Source: Streptomyces sp. AM 4-1-1 (lineage in GTDB: Bacteria; Actinomycetota; Actinomycetes; Streptomycetales; Streptomycetaceae). Taken from it: a stretch of 64,000 bases of DNA. This document shows, one piece after another, positions 8,945 to 18,320 of the stretch. The stretch covers positions 1,302,001-1,366,000 of the forward strand of contig NZ_CP119145.1 of the NCBI RefSeq assembly GCF_029167625.1, read 5' to 3'. The position numbers and the translations under genes were made by a program. The number at the start of each line of letters is the position of its first letter. The first letter of the stretch is position 1. The notes beneath the pieces are model-generated. The model saw only the letters and a program-made list of their open reading frames with translations. It was not told the DNA's origin and made no database searches.

Positions 8945-9313
8945 TCAGCCGCCTTCGTCGAAGCGCGCCGCCGTCAGGTACTCCGGGTTCGGGTCGAGCG
9001 CGGCGGCCAGCCTGAAGTGACGGGTCGCCTGTTCCGGACGGCCGGCCCGCTGAAAGGTGCGGGCCAGCGCGAAGTGCGCGAACGCGTTGTCCGGCTCACG
9101 CTCCAGGACCAGCTCGAACTCCAGCTCGGCGGGACGCAGTTGAGCGGCGGCGAAGAAGGCACGGGCCCGCAGCAGCCGGGCGGCCGTGTTCTCGGGGTGC
9201 GCCCCGATCACGGAGTCCAGCAGCTTGACCGCTCCCCGCGGGTCACGCGCCGCCAGCAGTTGTTCGGCCGCGCGAAAGTCGATGACATGGGTTTCCGGGT
9301 TGGTCTCGGGCAC
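8945..9313 (-). CDS. Tetratricopeptide-repeat protein
   Basis: A 122-residue protein made almost entirely of TPR helices: LLAARDPRGAVKLLDSVIGAHPEN, FFAAAQLRPAELEFELVLEREPDN, and FALARTFQRAGRPEQATRHF. It starts at GTG with AAGGA seven bases before it. No signal peptide or enzymatic domain is present, so it is probably a cytoplasmic scaffold. It lies about 80 bp downstream of coaE on the same strand, as in many streptomycetes, so co-transcription with coaE is likely. The function is not known. Confidence 0.85.
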   Translation of the reverse strand: MPETNPETHVIDFRAAEQLLAARDPRGAVKLLDSVIGAHPENTAARLLRARAFFAAAQLRPAELEFELVLEREPDNAFAHFALARTFQRAGRPEQATRHFRLAAALDPNPEYLTAARFDEGG

Positions 9314-9394
9314 GGTCGCGTCCTTCCCTCAGGCTCACAGGGAGAACGCTCGAACCGGTGACGGCATTCCACGCAGCGCGTTCCACGCACCGGT

Positions 9395-9997
9395 TCAGCG
9401 CGGGGCGGCCCGGTCCCGCAGTTGCGACCAGACCTCGCGAACCCGTGGCTCCAGCGCCTCCAGCGGTCCGTCGTTGTCGATCACCAGGTCGGCTACGGCG
9501 CGACGCTGCTCGCGCGTCGCCTGTGCGGCCATTCTCGCGCGTGCCTCGGACTCCGTCATCCCGCGCAGCCCCACCAGCCGGTCGAGCTGGGTCCGCGGGG
9601 CCGCGTCGACCACGACGACCAGGTCGTACAGCGGGGCCAGACCGTTCTCCGTGAGCAGCGGGACGTCGTGGACGACGACCGAGTCCAGGTCCGCCGCCCG
9701 TTCCAGCGCCGCGGACCGGGCGCGGACCAGTGGGTGGACGATGGCGTTGAGTGCGGCGAGGCGGTCGGGGTCGGCGAAGACGATCGACCCGAGCTTCGGG
9801 CGGTCCAGCGTGCCGTCGTCGGTGAGAACGTCCGCGCCGAATGCCTCGACCACCGCCGCGAGCCCGGGGGTTCCGGGCTCCACGACCTCACGTGCGATGC
9901 GGTCGGCGTCGATCAGCACCGCGCCGTACGAGGCGAACAGCCGCGACACTTCGCTCTTGCCGGCGCCGATCCCACCGGTCAGGCCCACTTTCAGCAT
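9395..9997 (-). CDS. coaE: Dephospho-CoA kinase
   Basis: A 200-residue P-loop kinase that phosphorylates the ribose 3'-OH of dephospho-CoA, the last step of coenzyme A synthesis. It has Walker [14 protein letters not shown] at residues 6-17, the substrate loop [33 protein letters not shown], and the lid-region [14 protein letters not shown]. Length and motif order match CoaE closely. Some mycobacterial CoaE proteins carry an extra C-terminal domain, which is absent here. It begins at an ATG. The 235-bp spacer upstream contains a 27-bp minisatellite. Confidence 0.96.
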   Translation of the reverse strand: MLKVGLTGGIGAGKSEVSRLFASYGAVLIDADRIAREVVEPGTPGLAAVVEAFGADVLTDDGTLDRPKLGSIVFADPDRLAALNAIVHPLVRARSAALERAADLDSVVVHDVPLLTENGLAPLYDLVVVVDAAPRTQLDRLVGLRGMTESEARARMAAQATREQRRAVADLVIDNDGPLEALEPRVREVWSQLRDRAAPR

Positions 9998-10015
9998 GAC
10001 CGCAGCCTACGGGCT

Positions 10016-10204
10016 GTCGTCCGGCCCCCGGGCCCGAAGGCCGTCGTCCGGACCGGGCGCACGAACGCTGTCGTCCGGTTCGCGGACCAGGACTCTGCCG
10101 TCCGGACCACGGCCCGGAAAGTCGCCGCCCGGACCGTCGGCACGAACACTGCCGCCCGGACCACCGCCACGAACGCTGCCGCCCGGCCGGCGCGCCGTCC
10201 TGTC
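10016..10204. repeat. 27-bp minisatellite, six full units plus a degenerate seventh
   Basis: Units start at 10016, 10043, 10070, 10097, 10124 and 10151, with a decayed copy at 10178. The core is G(C/T)CG(C/T)CCGGACC, then variable bases, then CACGAACGCT. The period is exactly 27 throughout, so any reading frame gives a 9-residue repeat. In one minus-strand frame this is P-(G/D)-(G/D)-S-V-R-x-x-G. That frame differs from the frame of the PAC2 gene, whose stop is at 10233-10235, so the repeat is not part of the protein as sequenced. Nothing else is visible in the coaE-PAC2 spacer. Confidence 0.9.
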
Positions 10205-10232
10205 ACTCGCCCGGATTCCTGGCGACCGCCGG

Positions 10233-11171
10233 TCAGGCGTCGCCCTCCCGCTCGGCGAGGAACCGCTCGAACTCGCGCCCGAGTTCGTCGGCGGACGGCA
10301 GGTCGACCGGTTCCGCCACGAGGTTGCCACGGGTCTCCGAGCCGGCGACGGCGTCGTACTGGTGCTCAAGTCCCTCGACGAGCGAGACCAGTTCCTCGTC
10401 GCCCTGGCCGATCTGCCGGTCGATCTCGGTCTGGGTGCGGTGTGCCTCGGTGCGCAGCGCGTGGGCGATGCTGGGCAGGACCAGCCCGGTCGCGGCCGTG
10501 ACCGCCTCCAAGGCGGTGAGGGCCGCGTCCGGGTAGGACGAGCGGGCGACGTAGTGGGGCACATGGGCGGCGACACCGACGACGTCGTGGCCGGATTCCA
10601 TCAGCCGGTACTCGATCAGCGCCTCGGCGGAACCGGGGACCTGGGCCTCGTCGAAGGGGCTGACGTGACCGGGCATCAGGTCCGTGCGGTTGCCGTGCGG
10701 GGTGATGCCGACCGGACGGGTGTGCGGGACGCCCATCGGGATGCCGTGGAAGTTGACGGTGAGCCGGACCCCGAGGCGCTCGACGATCTGCTCGACGGCG
10801 GCGGCGAACCTCTCCCACTCCACATCGGGTTCGGGCCCGGACAGCAGCAGGAAGGGCGCCCCGGTGGCGTCCTGGACGACCCGGACGTCGAGGGTGGGGA
10901 CCTCGTACGCCGACCAGCGGTCGCGCCGGAAGGTCAGCAGGGGGCGCCGGGCGCGGTAGTCGACGAGCCGGTCGTGGTCGAAGCGGGCGACGACCTGGTG
11001 CGGAAGTGTTTCGAGCACCCCGTCCACGATCTGCTCGCCGGTCTCTCCCGCGTCGATGTATCCGTCGAAGTGGTAGAGCATGACCAGGCCGGCCGACTCC
11101 TGAGCCAGCGCCATGTCGACGACTGCCAGGCCCTTCGGCTCCCATTCGTACAGACTCTGCGGATCAAGCAC
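10233..11171 (-). CDS. PAC2 (proteasome assembly chaperone 2) family protein
   Basis: A 312-residue member of the actinobacterial PAC2 family ([72 protein letters not shown]). Actinobacteria have 20S proteasomes, and these proteins are annotated by similarity to eukaryotic PAC2, but a role in proteasome assembly is not established from sequence. The start is GTG with GAGGAG eight bases upstream. The longer in-frame ATG lies inside a repeat element and is rejected. Confidence 0.88.
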   Translation of the reverse strand: MLDPQSLYEWEPKGLAVVDMALAQESAGLVMLYHFDGYIDAGETGEQIVDGVLETLPHQVVARFDHDRLVDYRARRPLLTFRRDRWSAYEVPTLDVRVVQDATGAPFLLLSGPEPDVEWERFAAAVEQIVERLGVRLTVNFHGIPMGVPHTRPVGITPHGNRTDLMPGHVSPFDEAQVPGSAEALIEYRLMESGHDVVGVAAHVPHYVARSSYPDAALTALEAVTAATGLVLPSIAHALRTEAHRTQTEIDRQIGQGDEELVSLVEGLEHQYDAVAGSETRGNLVAEPVDLPSADELGREFERFLAEREGDA

Positions 11172-11193
11172 GGTTACCGCTCCTCCTCGTGTT

Positions 11194-11393
11194 CCTGGTG
11201 CCGCTCCCGGCATTGTTCGCCCGGGAGGAGCGTCGTCCGGTGCGTGCGATCGCAAGGCGGCCGGAAGTTCTGGAGGGGGTCCCCCCTGGTCCTCAGGACC
11301 TTGAGGGAGGAGCCACCAGGGCTTCTGGCCAACGCGGCGAGCGTGCGTGCTGGGCGGCGCGATGGGGCGAGGCTTGCCGGGAGCGGCACCAGG
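11194..11393. repeat. 200-bp repeat element B, copy 1 (perfect 19-bp terminal inverted repeats)
   Basis: The ends are CCTGGTGCCGCTCCCGGCA at 11194-11212 and its exact complement at 11375-11393. The interior carries GAGCGTCGTCCGGTGCGTGCGATCGCAAGG-like sequence and the block GGCCAACGCGGCGAGCGTGC, both found again in copy 2 near 56.6 kb. It fills the front of the spacer between the divergent PAC2 and beta-helix genes. The remaining 306 bp (11394-11699) hold no gene that I can support. No transposase is encoded, so it is either a non-autonomous mobile element or a dispersed structural repeat. Confidence 0.85.
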
Positions 11394-11699
11394 GAGAACG
11401 TCCCGCGCGGCACACGCATTCCCCCTCCCCGGGCAATTCCCGCTCCCTGAGATCCCCCACCTCACGGACGCTCCCGTCGAGTACGCGACGGAAGCCGCCT
11501 CCGACCCGTCGCCACATCCCCGGGCCGGAGGCGGTCACCGGCCCACGGCTCCGACGCCTGGTCCAGACCTTGACATGCCCACACCCACTCCCTACCGTCC
11601 CTGATCAGCGGTCCGGGGCCGGGCCGCCCCACCCGCCGTACGCGCGCCCCACCGTACGAACCCGCGAACCGCCCTCACCCCACGACGAGAAGGCTCCCC

Positions 11700-12689
11700 A
11701 TGGCTCCCCCCATGCGCACCCGCACGCTGCTCCCCGCCCTGCTGGCCGCGGCGCTCGCCACCACCGGAACGGCCTTCGCCGGCACCGGGCGTCCCGCTCC
11801 CGCCACCGGCGCATCGGCGGCCGTCATCGAGGTGACCACCGCCAAGCAGCTCAAGTCGGTCCTGACCTCGGTCACGCCCGGCGCCACCATTCATCTCGCG
11901 GACGGCACCTACACCGGCAACTTCAAGGCCACCGTGCCCGGCACCACCTCCGCGCGGATCACCCTCACCGGCTCGTCCGCGGCGATCCTGAGGGCGGGCG
12001 GTGGTTACGGGCTGCACCTGAACGGCGCCTCCAACTGGACGGTCCGTGGCATCACCGTCACCGGCGGCCAGAAGGGCATCGTGACGGACGCCGCCGACAA
12101 CGTGGTGATCGACTCGGTGACCGTGCACGATCTCGACATGGAGGGGGTGCACTTCCGCACCTCCAGCAGGAACGCCGTCCTGGAGAACTCGCGTGTGTAC
12201 GACACCGGCCACAACGGCCGGGGCATGGGCGAGGGGGTGTACGTCGGCACGGCGGGCGACCTCTCCGACCGCAGCGACGGGGCGCGGATCATCGGCAACA
12301 CCATCGGACCCGGGGTCGGCGGCGAGAACGTCGACATCAAGGAGGGCACGACCGGCGCGCAGATCATCGGCAACACCTTCGACGGCAGCGGACTGACCGG
12401 TGCCAACTACGACGACTCCTGGGTCGACGTGAAGGGCAACAACGTCCTCGTCGAGGGCAACAAGGGTTCCCGTACGACCAACAACGGCTACGAGACCCAC
12501 ACCCAGCAGAGCGGCTGGGGCTGCGGCACCGTCTTCCGCGCCAACACCTCGGACCTGACCGGCGCCACGGGCGACAAGCGGCTCGCCGTCAATGTCACCA
12601 ACAGCGGCCCGAACTGTGTGACCACGGTGTACGGGAGCAACACCGTCACCGGCGGCCGGGGCCTGACCAACATCACGGTCACGCCGTAG
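11700..12689 (+). CDS. Secreted right-handed beta-helix (pectate-lyase-like) protein
   Basis: A 329-residue exported protein. A signal peptide (MAPPMRTRTLLPALLAAALATTGTAFA) ends in an AFA-type cleavage site. The mature protein has repeating coils of a parallel beta-helix: GATIHLADGTYTGNF, NWTVRGITVTGGQKGI, VVIDSVTVHDLDMEGVHF, and GARIIGNTIGPGVGGENVDIKEG. There is a Cys pair in GWGCGTV and GPNCVTTV. Such folds occur in pectate lyases, rhamnogalacturonases and other secreted polysaccharide-active proteins; catalytic residues cannot be assigned by eye. The start follows GAGAAGG by six bases. It is probably monocistronic and ends at a strong hairpin. Confidence 0.85.
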   Translation: MAPPMRTRTLLPALLAAALATTGTAFAGTGRPAPATGASAAVIEVTTAKQLKSVLTSVTPGATIHLADGTYTGNFKATVPGTTSARITLTGSSAAILRAGGGYGLHLNGASNWTVRGITVTGGQKGIVTDAADNVVIDSVTVHDLDMEGVHFRTSSRNAVLENSRVYDTGHNGRGMGEGVYVGTAGDLSDRSDGARIIGNTIGPGVGGENVDIKEGTTGAQIIGNTFDGSGLTGANYDDSWVDVKGNNVLVEGNKGSRTTNNGYETHTQQSGWGCGTVFRANTSDLTGATGDKRLAVNVTNSGPNCVTTVYGSNTVTGGRGLTNITVTP

Positions 12690-12725
12690 CACCGGCCCGG
12701 CCTCACCGCGTACGAGTACATACGA

Positions 12726-12759
12726 GTGAGGCCCGCCCCCCGAAGGGAACGGGCCTCAC
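12726..12759. terminator. Bidirectional hairpin between beta-helix gene and rpsA
   Basis: GTGAGGCCCG at 12726-12735 pairs perfectly with CGGGCCTCAC at 12750-12759 around a 14-base loop. It lies between the stops of two convergent genes and so can serve both. There is no long T-run, as is usual for streptomycete terminators. Confidence 0.75.
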
Positions 12760-12797
12760 ACAACTACCTCAGCCGGTCACCGGCTGGGGTCGGAGCG

Positions 12798-14315
12798 TCA
12801 GCTCTGACCGCCGGCCAGCTTCTCGCGCAGTGCGGCGAGGGCCTCGTCCGACGCCAGGGCGCCGGAGTTGTCCGCGGACTCCGAGGAGTACGAACCGCCA
12901 CCGCCACCGCTGCCGCCCGAGGCAGCCGGGGCGCCTGCGGCCGGGGCGGCAGCGCCCTCGGCAGCGGCGGCCTCGTCGGCCTCGCGGGACTTGATGACCT
13001 GAGCCTGGTGCTGCTCGAAGCGCGACTGCGCCTCGGCGTACTGGGTCTCCCAGGCCTCGCGCTGGGTCTCGTAACCCTCGAGCCAGTCGTTGGTCTCGGG
13101 GTCGAAGCCCTCGGGGTAGATGTAGTTGCCCTGGTCGTCGTAGGACGCGGCCATGCCGTACAGGGTCGGGTCGAACTCGACCGAGGCCGGGTCGGAACCG
13201 AACGACTCGTTGGCCTGCTTCAGCGAGAGGCTGATGCGACGACGCTCAAGGTCGATGTCGATGACCTTGACGAAGATCTCGTCGTTGACCTGGACGACCT
13301 GCTCCGGGATCTCCACGTGGCGCTCGGCCAGCTCGGAGATGTGCACCAGGCCCTCGATGCCCTCGTCGACACGCACGAACGCGCCGAAGGGAACGAGCTT
13401 GGTGACCTTGCCGGGGACGACCTGACCGATCTGGTGCGTCCGGGCGAACTGCTGCCACGGGTCTTCCTGCGTCGCCTTGAGCGACAGGGAGACACGCTCG
13501 CGGTCCATGTCCACGTCGAGAACCTCGACGGTGACCTCCTGGCCGACCTCGACAACCTCGGAGGGGTGGTCGATGTGCTTCCAGGAAAGCTCGGAGACGT
13601 GCACGAGACCGTCGACGCCGCCGAGGTCCACGAACGCGCCGAAGTTGACGATCGAGGAAACGACGCCGGAGCGGACCTGGCCCTTCTGCAGGGTCGTGAG
13701 GAAGGTCTGGCGGACCTCGCTCTGGGTCTGCTCGAGCCAGGCACGGCGGGACAGGACCACGTTGTTGCGGTTCTTGTCCAGCTCGATGATCTTGGCTTCG
13801 AGCTCCTTGCCCACGTAGGGCTGGAGGTCGCGGACGCGGCGCATCTCGACGAGGGAGGCCGGCAGGAAGCCACGGAGGCCGATGTCGAGGATGAGACCAC
13901 CCTTGACGACCTCGATGACGGTACCGGTGACGATCCCGTCCTCTTCCTTGATCTTCTCGATCGTGCCCCAGGCGCGCTCGTACTGCGCACGCTTCTTGGA
14001 CAGGATGAGACGGCCTTCCTTGTCCTCCTTCTGGAGAACAAGGGCCTCGATCTCGTCGCCGACCTTGACGACCTCGTTCGGGTCGACGTCGTGCTTGATC
14101 GACAGCTCGCGTGAAGGAATGACACCTTCGGTCTTGTAACCGATGTCGAGCAGGACCTCGTCCCGGTCGACCTTCACGATGACGCCGTCGACGATGTCGC
14201 CGTCGTTGAAGTACTTGATCGTCTCGTCGATCGCGGCGAGGAAGGCTTCCTCGTTACCGATGTCGTTGACCGCTACCTGCGGGGTGGTAGAGGTGGTCTC
14301 GGTGCTGCTCGTCAT
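12798..14315 (-). CDS. rpsA: 30S ribosomal protein S1
   Basis: A 505-residue S1 protein with four S1/OB-fold repeats, starting near residues 35 (GDIVDGVIVKVDRDEVLLDIG), 120 (GIVTGTVIEVVKGGLILDIG), 205 (GQVRSGVVSSIVNFGAFVDLG) and 290 (GQVVPGKVTKLVPFGAFVRVD). E. coli S1 has six, and four is normal for actinobacteria. A long acidic, Ala/Gly-rich tail ends in ALAALREKLAGGQS. S1 docks mRNA on the 30S subunit and can also act in trans-translation. Transcription probably starts about 190 bases upstream from a strong consensus promoter, leaving a long leader that could carry autoregulation. The Shine-Dalgarno GGAG lies about 12 bases from the ATG, which is loose. Confidence 0.98.
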   Translation of the reverse strand: MTSSTETTSTTPQVAVNDIGNEEAFLAAIDETIKYFNDGDIVDGVIVKVDRDEVLLDIGYKTEGVIPSRELSIKHDVDPNEVVKVGDEIEALVLQKEDKEGRLILSKKRAQYERAWGTIEKIKEEDGIVTGTVIEVVKGGLILDIGLRGFLPASLVEMRRVRDLQPYVGKELEAKIIELDKNRNNVVLSRRAWLEQTQSEVRQTFLTTLQKGQVRSGVVSSIVNFGAFVDLGGVDGLVHVSELSWKHIDHPSEVVEVGQEVTVEVLDVDMDRERVSLSLKATQEDPWQQFARTHQIGQVVPGKVTKLVPFGAFVRVDEGIEGLVHISELAERHVEIPEQVVQVNDEIFVKVIDIDLERRRISLSLKQANESFGSDPASVEFDPTLYGMAASYDDQGNYIYPEGFDPETNDWLEGYETQREAWETQYAEAQSRFEQHQAQVIKSREADEAAAAEGAAAPAAGAPAASGGSGGGGGSYSSESADNSGALASDEALAALREKLAGGQS

Positions 14316-14513
14316 GTGGGAAAGGGCTCCGGTACGGACAGTGAGTCGTAGGTACTGCTACGCCGAGAGCCCGTATCGCCTCTGCAGAAGCCGGACAGCC
14401 TGGGAAGCACCGGACCCGTGGAACGGGCAGTGCCTCGACAACCGAGGGGACATACGACAGACGCAAGCGCGGCCTGCTAGGTCTGAGGCGCGCAGGCTCG
14501 CGACGCAACTTGT

Positions 14514-14542
14514 AGCATACGGGGGCAGCCGGACAGGGTCAA
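14514..14542 (-). promoter_or_regulatory. Predicted housekeeping-sigma promoter for rpsA
   Basis: On the minus strand TTGACC and TATGCT are separated by exactly 17 bases (-35 at 14537-14542, -10 at 14514-14519). This is close to the HrdB consensus and is the best promoter match in the window. The predicted start near 14507 gives an rpsA leader of about 190 nt. The 470-bp divergent spacer (14316-14787) otherwise contains no gene I can support. Confidence 0.7.
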
Positions 14543-14787
14543 TGCACGACGGCACGCGCCCGGGGTGGATTCACCCGTGCCCGGCACAACTCATGCCCGT
14601 CCGGGCCGTGTCGGCCCCGGCGGCACCGCGCCCGCTCCCGTACGCGGGGGCGTACGGAACCGTACGGCGAGATCCGCGGAGATCTTCCGGACCCGGTTCG
14701 GGTCCGGGGCGTTCCGACGAGGACCGCGGGACCACCAGGTACGTACACCCCGCGGCGGGATGTAGGCAAACTACAACGACGGACACG

Positions 14788-15681
14788 ATGAGCCAAGACA
14801 TGTACGAGGCCGAACCGGAAGCGACCCGTCGGATCACCGGCGAGACGGAGAGCAGCCGGGCCAGCCGCGGCTGGTGGGACCGGAACGCCGACGAGTACCA
14901 GAGCGACCACGGCGGCTTCCTCGGCGACGACCGGTTCGTCTGGGGGCCGGAGGGGCTGGACGAGGCAGAGGCCGGGCTGCTGGGCCCCACGGACTCGCTG
15001 TCCGGGCTGGACGTCCTGGAGATCGGCGCGGGCGCCGCCCAGTGCTCGCGCTGGCTGGCCGCCCGGGGCGCCCGCCCGGTGGCCCTCGACCTCTCGCACC
15101 GCCAGCTCCAGCACGCCCTGCGGATCGACAGCGTCGGAACCGCCGAATCCGCCGAATCCGATGGGGCAGATGGGGCCGGTGGGGCAGATGGGCATGGTGG
15201 TGACGGCCGTGGCCGGGTGCGGCTGGTGGAGGCGGACGCCGGGGCGCTGCCGTTCCGCGACGGCTCCTTCGACCTGGCCTGCTCGGCGTACGGCGCGGTG
15301 CCGTTCGTCGCGGACCCGGTGCGGGTGTTCCGCGAGGTGCGCCGGGTGCTGCGGCCCGGGGGCCGCTGGGTGTTCTCGGTGACCCACCCGATCCGCTGGG
15401 CGTTCCCGGACGAGCCGGGGCCCGAAGGGCTCTCGGTCGCCGCCTCCTACTTCGACCGCACCCCGTACGTCGAACAGGACGAGCGGGGCTCTGCCGTGTA
15501 CGTCGAGCACCACAGGACGCTCGGTGACCGGGTACGGGACGTGGTGGCGGGCGGTTTCCGGCTGGTCGACCTGGTCGAACCGGAGTGGCCCGCCTGGAAC
15601 GGCCAGGAGTGGGGAGGCTGGTCGCCGCTGCGCGGAAATCTGATCCCGGGGACCGCGATCTTCGTCTGCGTACGAGACTGA
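14788..15681 (+). CDS. Class I SAM-dependent methyltransferase (type 11)
   Basis: A 297-residue protein with motif I VLEIGAGAAQCSRWL at about residue 74, the acidic loop VALDLSHRQLQHA, motif II LVEADAGALPFRDGSFDLACSAY, and motif III VRRVLRPGGRWVFSVTHP. These mark a ubiE/type-11-like small-molecule or cofactor methyltransferase; the substrate is not predictable. A Gly/Asp/Ala-rich insert lies between strands near residues 120-145. I place the start at ATG 14788; ATG 14800 is also possible, and neither has a good ribosome-binding site. It ends five bases before hrpB, so the two are likely co-transcribed. Confidence 0.88.
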   Translation: MSQDMYEAEPEATRRITGETESSRASRGWWDRNADEYQSDHGGFLGDDRFVWGPEGLDEAEAGLLGPTDSLSGLDVLEIGAGAAQCSRWLAARGARPVALDLSHRQLQHALRIDSVGTAESAESDGADGAGGADGHGGDGRGRVRLVEADAGALPFRDGSFDLACSAYGAVPFVADPVRVFREVRRVLRPGGRWVFSVTHPIRWAFPDEPGPEGLSVAASYFDRTPYVEQDERGSAVYVEHHRTLGDRVRDVVAGGFRLVDLVEPEWPAWNGQEWGGWSPLRGNLIPGTAIFVCVRD

Positions 15682-15685
15682 GGGG

Positions 15686-18232
15686 ATGACCCGCACCGAC
15701 GCACTGGACCGGCTGCCCGTCCGTACCGCAGTGCCCGCCCTTCGGCGAGCGCTCGACGAACGGGGGGTGGCGGTCCTGTGCGCCCCGCCGGGCACCGGCA
15801 AGACGACCCTCGTACCCCTGGTGCTGGCCGGGCTCGTCGGGGGCGGTGCGCCGCGCCGGGTCCTGGTCGCCGAACCCCGGCGGATCGCGGCTCGGGCGGC
15901 GGCGCGGCGGATGGCGTGGCTGCTCGGTGAGGGGCCCGGCGGGCGGGTCGGTTTCACGGTGCGCGGGGAGCGCGTGGCCGGGCGCGAAACGGTGGTGGAG
16001 GTCGTGACCACGGGGGTGCTGCTCCAGCGCCTCCAGCGCGACCAGGAGCTGGCCGGGGTCGACACGGTGATCATCGACGAGTGTCACGAGCGCCATCTGG
16101 ACGCGGACACGGTGGCCGCGTTCCTGCTCGACGTACGGGCCGCGATCCGGCCCGATCTGCGGCTGGTGGCGGCTTCGGCGACGACGGACGCGGAGGGCTG
16201 GGCGCGGCTGCTCGGTGACGCCCCGGTGGTGACGGCCCAGGGGGTCTCGCATCCGGTCGACGTGGTGTGGGCGCCGCCGCCCGCTCCGGTGCGTCCGCCG
16301 CACGGGATGCGGGTCGATCCCGCGCTGCTGTCCCATGTCGCGTCGGTGGTGCGGAGGGCGCTCACCGAGCGGGCCGGGGACGTGCTGTGCTTCCTGCCCG
16401 GCGTCGGGGAGATCGCCCGGGTGGCGGGGCAGTTGGCCGGGACCGGCGCGGAGGTGCTCCAGGTGCACGGACGGGCCTCCGCGGCCGTGCAGGACGCGGT
16501 GCTGGCCGGGTCGTCCGGGGGGCGGCGCGTGGTGCTGGCGACCTCGGTCGCGGAGTCGTCGCTGACCGTCCCCGGGGTGCGGACCGTCGTCGATTCGGGG
16601 CTGGCACGGGAGCCGCGCACCGATCACGCGCGGGGACTGGGCGCGCTCACGACCGTGCGGGCGTCGCGGGCGACGGGGCGGCAGCGGGCGGGCCGGGCCG
16701 GCCGGGAGGCGCCCGGTGCGGTGTACCGGTGCTGGACGGAGGCGGAGGACGGGCGGCTGGCCCGGTTCCCGGCCCCGGAGATCGAGGTGGCGGACCTGAC
16801 CGCGTTCGCGCTCCAGGCCGCCTGCTGGGGCGATCCGGACGCGACGGGCCTGGCACTGCTGGATGCGCCGCCTGCCGGTGCGATGGGTGCGGCGCGGGAG
16901 GTGCTGTCGGCGGTCGGCGCGGTGGACGCGGCGGGGCGGGTGACCGAGCGGGGCGTACGCATGTCCCGGATCGGGCTGCATCCCCGGCTGGCACGGGCCC
17001 TGTTGGACGGGACCGCCGAGGTGGGGGCGCGCCGCGCGGCCGAGGTGGTGGCGCTGCTGAGCGAGGAACCGCCCCGGGAGTACGGGGACGATCTGGCCGG
17101 CGCCTGGCGAGGCGCGCGACGCGGCGGCGACGGGTACGCGGCGCGCTGGCGTCAGGAGGTGCGCCGACTGGCCTCCGCCGTCCAGGTGGCCGGCCGGGAC
17201 CAGCGGTCGCACACGGGCGAGGACGGAACGGCCGGGTCCGGCGGCGGCGGAGGGACGGACGACGCGGTGGCCGGGCTGGTGGCGGCGCTGGCGTTCCCCG
17301 AGCGGGTGGCGCGGGCCCGGGGCGACGGGACGTTCCTGATGGTGTCGGGGACGGGGGCCGAACTGCGGGACGGTTCGCGGCTGCTCGCCGCCCCCTGGCT
17401 GGCCGTCGCGGTGGCGGACCGGCCCGCGCACGCCGCGTCCGCCCGGGTGCGGCTCGCGGCGGTCATCGACGAGGACACCGCCCGGCTGGCGGCGGGGCAT
17501 CTGCTGGCCGCCGACGAGGAGGTGCGCTGGGCGGACGGCGATGTGGTCTCCCGTGCGGTGGAGCGGCTGGGCGCCGTCGAACTCTCCGTACGCGCGCTGC
17601 GCCGGCCGGAGCCCGCGCTGGTGCGCGGGGCCCTGCTCGACGGGTTGCGGCGCGAAGGGCTCGGGCTGCTGCGGTGGACGCGCGACACGCGGCAGCTGCG
17701 GGCCCGGCTCGCGTTCCTCCACCGCGTGCGGGGCGCGCCCTGGCCCGAGGTGTCGGACGACGCGCTGCTCACCCGTACCGAGGAGTGGCTGGAGCCGGAG
17801 CTGTCGCGGGCCCGGAACCGCGGCGATCTGGCGCGGGTCGACGCCGGACAGGCGCTGCGGCGGCTGCTGCCGTGGGCCACCGGTGAGGCGGCCCGGCTCG
17901 ACGAGCTGGCGCCGGAGCGGATCGAGGTGCCGAGCGGGTCCCGTATCCGGGTGGAGTACGGCGATGAGCAGCCGGTCCTCGCGGTGAAGCTCCAGGAGTT
18001 GTTCGGCCTCCAGGAGACCCCCCGGGTGGCGGGGGTACCGGTCCTGGTGCATCTGCTGTCACCGGCCGGGCGTCCGGCGGCGGTGACGGCGGACCTGGCG
18101 TCGTTCTGGCGGGAGGGCTATCGGGCGGTACGGGCGGAGCTGCGGGGCCGGTATCCGAAGCACCCGTGGCCGGAGGACCCGGCGGCGGCGCCCGCGACGC
18201 GGTTCACCTCGGCCCGGTTCGGACGGCGCTGA
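15686..18232 (+). CDS. hrpB: ATP-dependent helicase HrpB
   Basis: An 848-residue DEAH-type RNA helicase family protein. Visible motifs are Walker A PPGTGKTT (residues 35-42), AEPRRIAARAAARRM (motif Ia), a DECH box in IIDECHERHLDADTV, SATTDAEGW (motif III), LATSVAESSLTVPGV and QRAGRAGREAPGAVYRCW (motif VI). The long C-terminal region fits the HrpB-specific domain (ERIEVPSGSRIRVEYG, FWREGYRAVRAELRGRYPKHPWPEDP). The DECH variant is normal for HrpB. Bacterial HrpB function is poorly defined; RNA processing is suggested. The ATG follows the methyltransferase stop with GAGGGG overlapping that stop. Confidence 0.93.
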   Translation: MTRTDALDRLPVRTAVPALRRALDERGVAVLCAPPGTGKTTLVPLVLAGLVGGGAPRRVLVAEPRRIAARAAARRMAWLLGEGPGGRVGFTVRGERVAGRETVVEVVTTGVLLQRLQRDQELAGVDTVIIDECHERHLDADTVAAFLLDVRAAIRPDLRLVAASATTDAEGWARLLGDAPVVTAQGVSHPVDVVWAPPPAPVRPPHGMRVDPALLSHVASVVRRALTERAGDVLCFLPGVGEIARVAGQLAGTGAEVLQVHGRASAAVQDAVLAGSSGGRRVVLATSVAESSLTVPGVRTVVDSGLAREPRTDHARGLGALTTVRASRATGRQRAGRAGREAPGAVYRCWTEAEDGRLARFPAPEIEVADLTAFALQAACWGDPDATGLALLDAPPAGAMGAAREVLSAVGAVDAAGRVTERGVRMSRIGLHPRLARALLDGTAEVGARRAAEVVALLSEEPPREYGDDLAGAWRGARRGGDGYAARWRQEVRRLASAVQVAGRDQRSHTGEDGTAGSGGGGGTDDAVAGLVAALAFPERVARARGDGTFLMVSGTGAELRDGSRLLAAPWLAVAVADRPAHAASARVRLAAVIDEDTARLAAGHLLAADEEVRWADGDVVSRAVERLGAVELSVRALRRPEPALVRGALLDGLRREGLGLLRWTRDTRQLRARLAFLHRVRGAPWPEVSDDALLTRTEEWLEPELSRARNRGDLARVDAGQALRRLLPWATGEAARLDELAPERIEVPSGSRIRVEYGDEQPVLAVKLQELFGLQETPRVAGVPVLVHLLSPAGRPAAVTADLASFWREGYRAVRAELRGRYPKHPWPEDPAAAPATRFTSARFGRR

Positions 18233-18320
18233 GGGGCACGGAGCACAGCGACGCGGTAGGGCCGCGGCCGGTCGCGACGACTTGGTGCGCGGTGTCCGTA
18301 CGAGGCGACTTCGGAACGCG

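Noticed and set aside
10007..10206. Repeat-peptide reading frames across the 27-bp minisatellite
   Set aside because: All frames are open because of the repeat and composition. There is no start with ribosome-binding site and no domain, so I treat it as non-coding.
11196..11604. Small proteins encoded inside element B
   Set aside because: The frames (e.g. [14 protein letters not shown]) are shared by both copies only because the DNA is shared. They lack ribosome-binding sites and differ downstream by indels.
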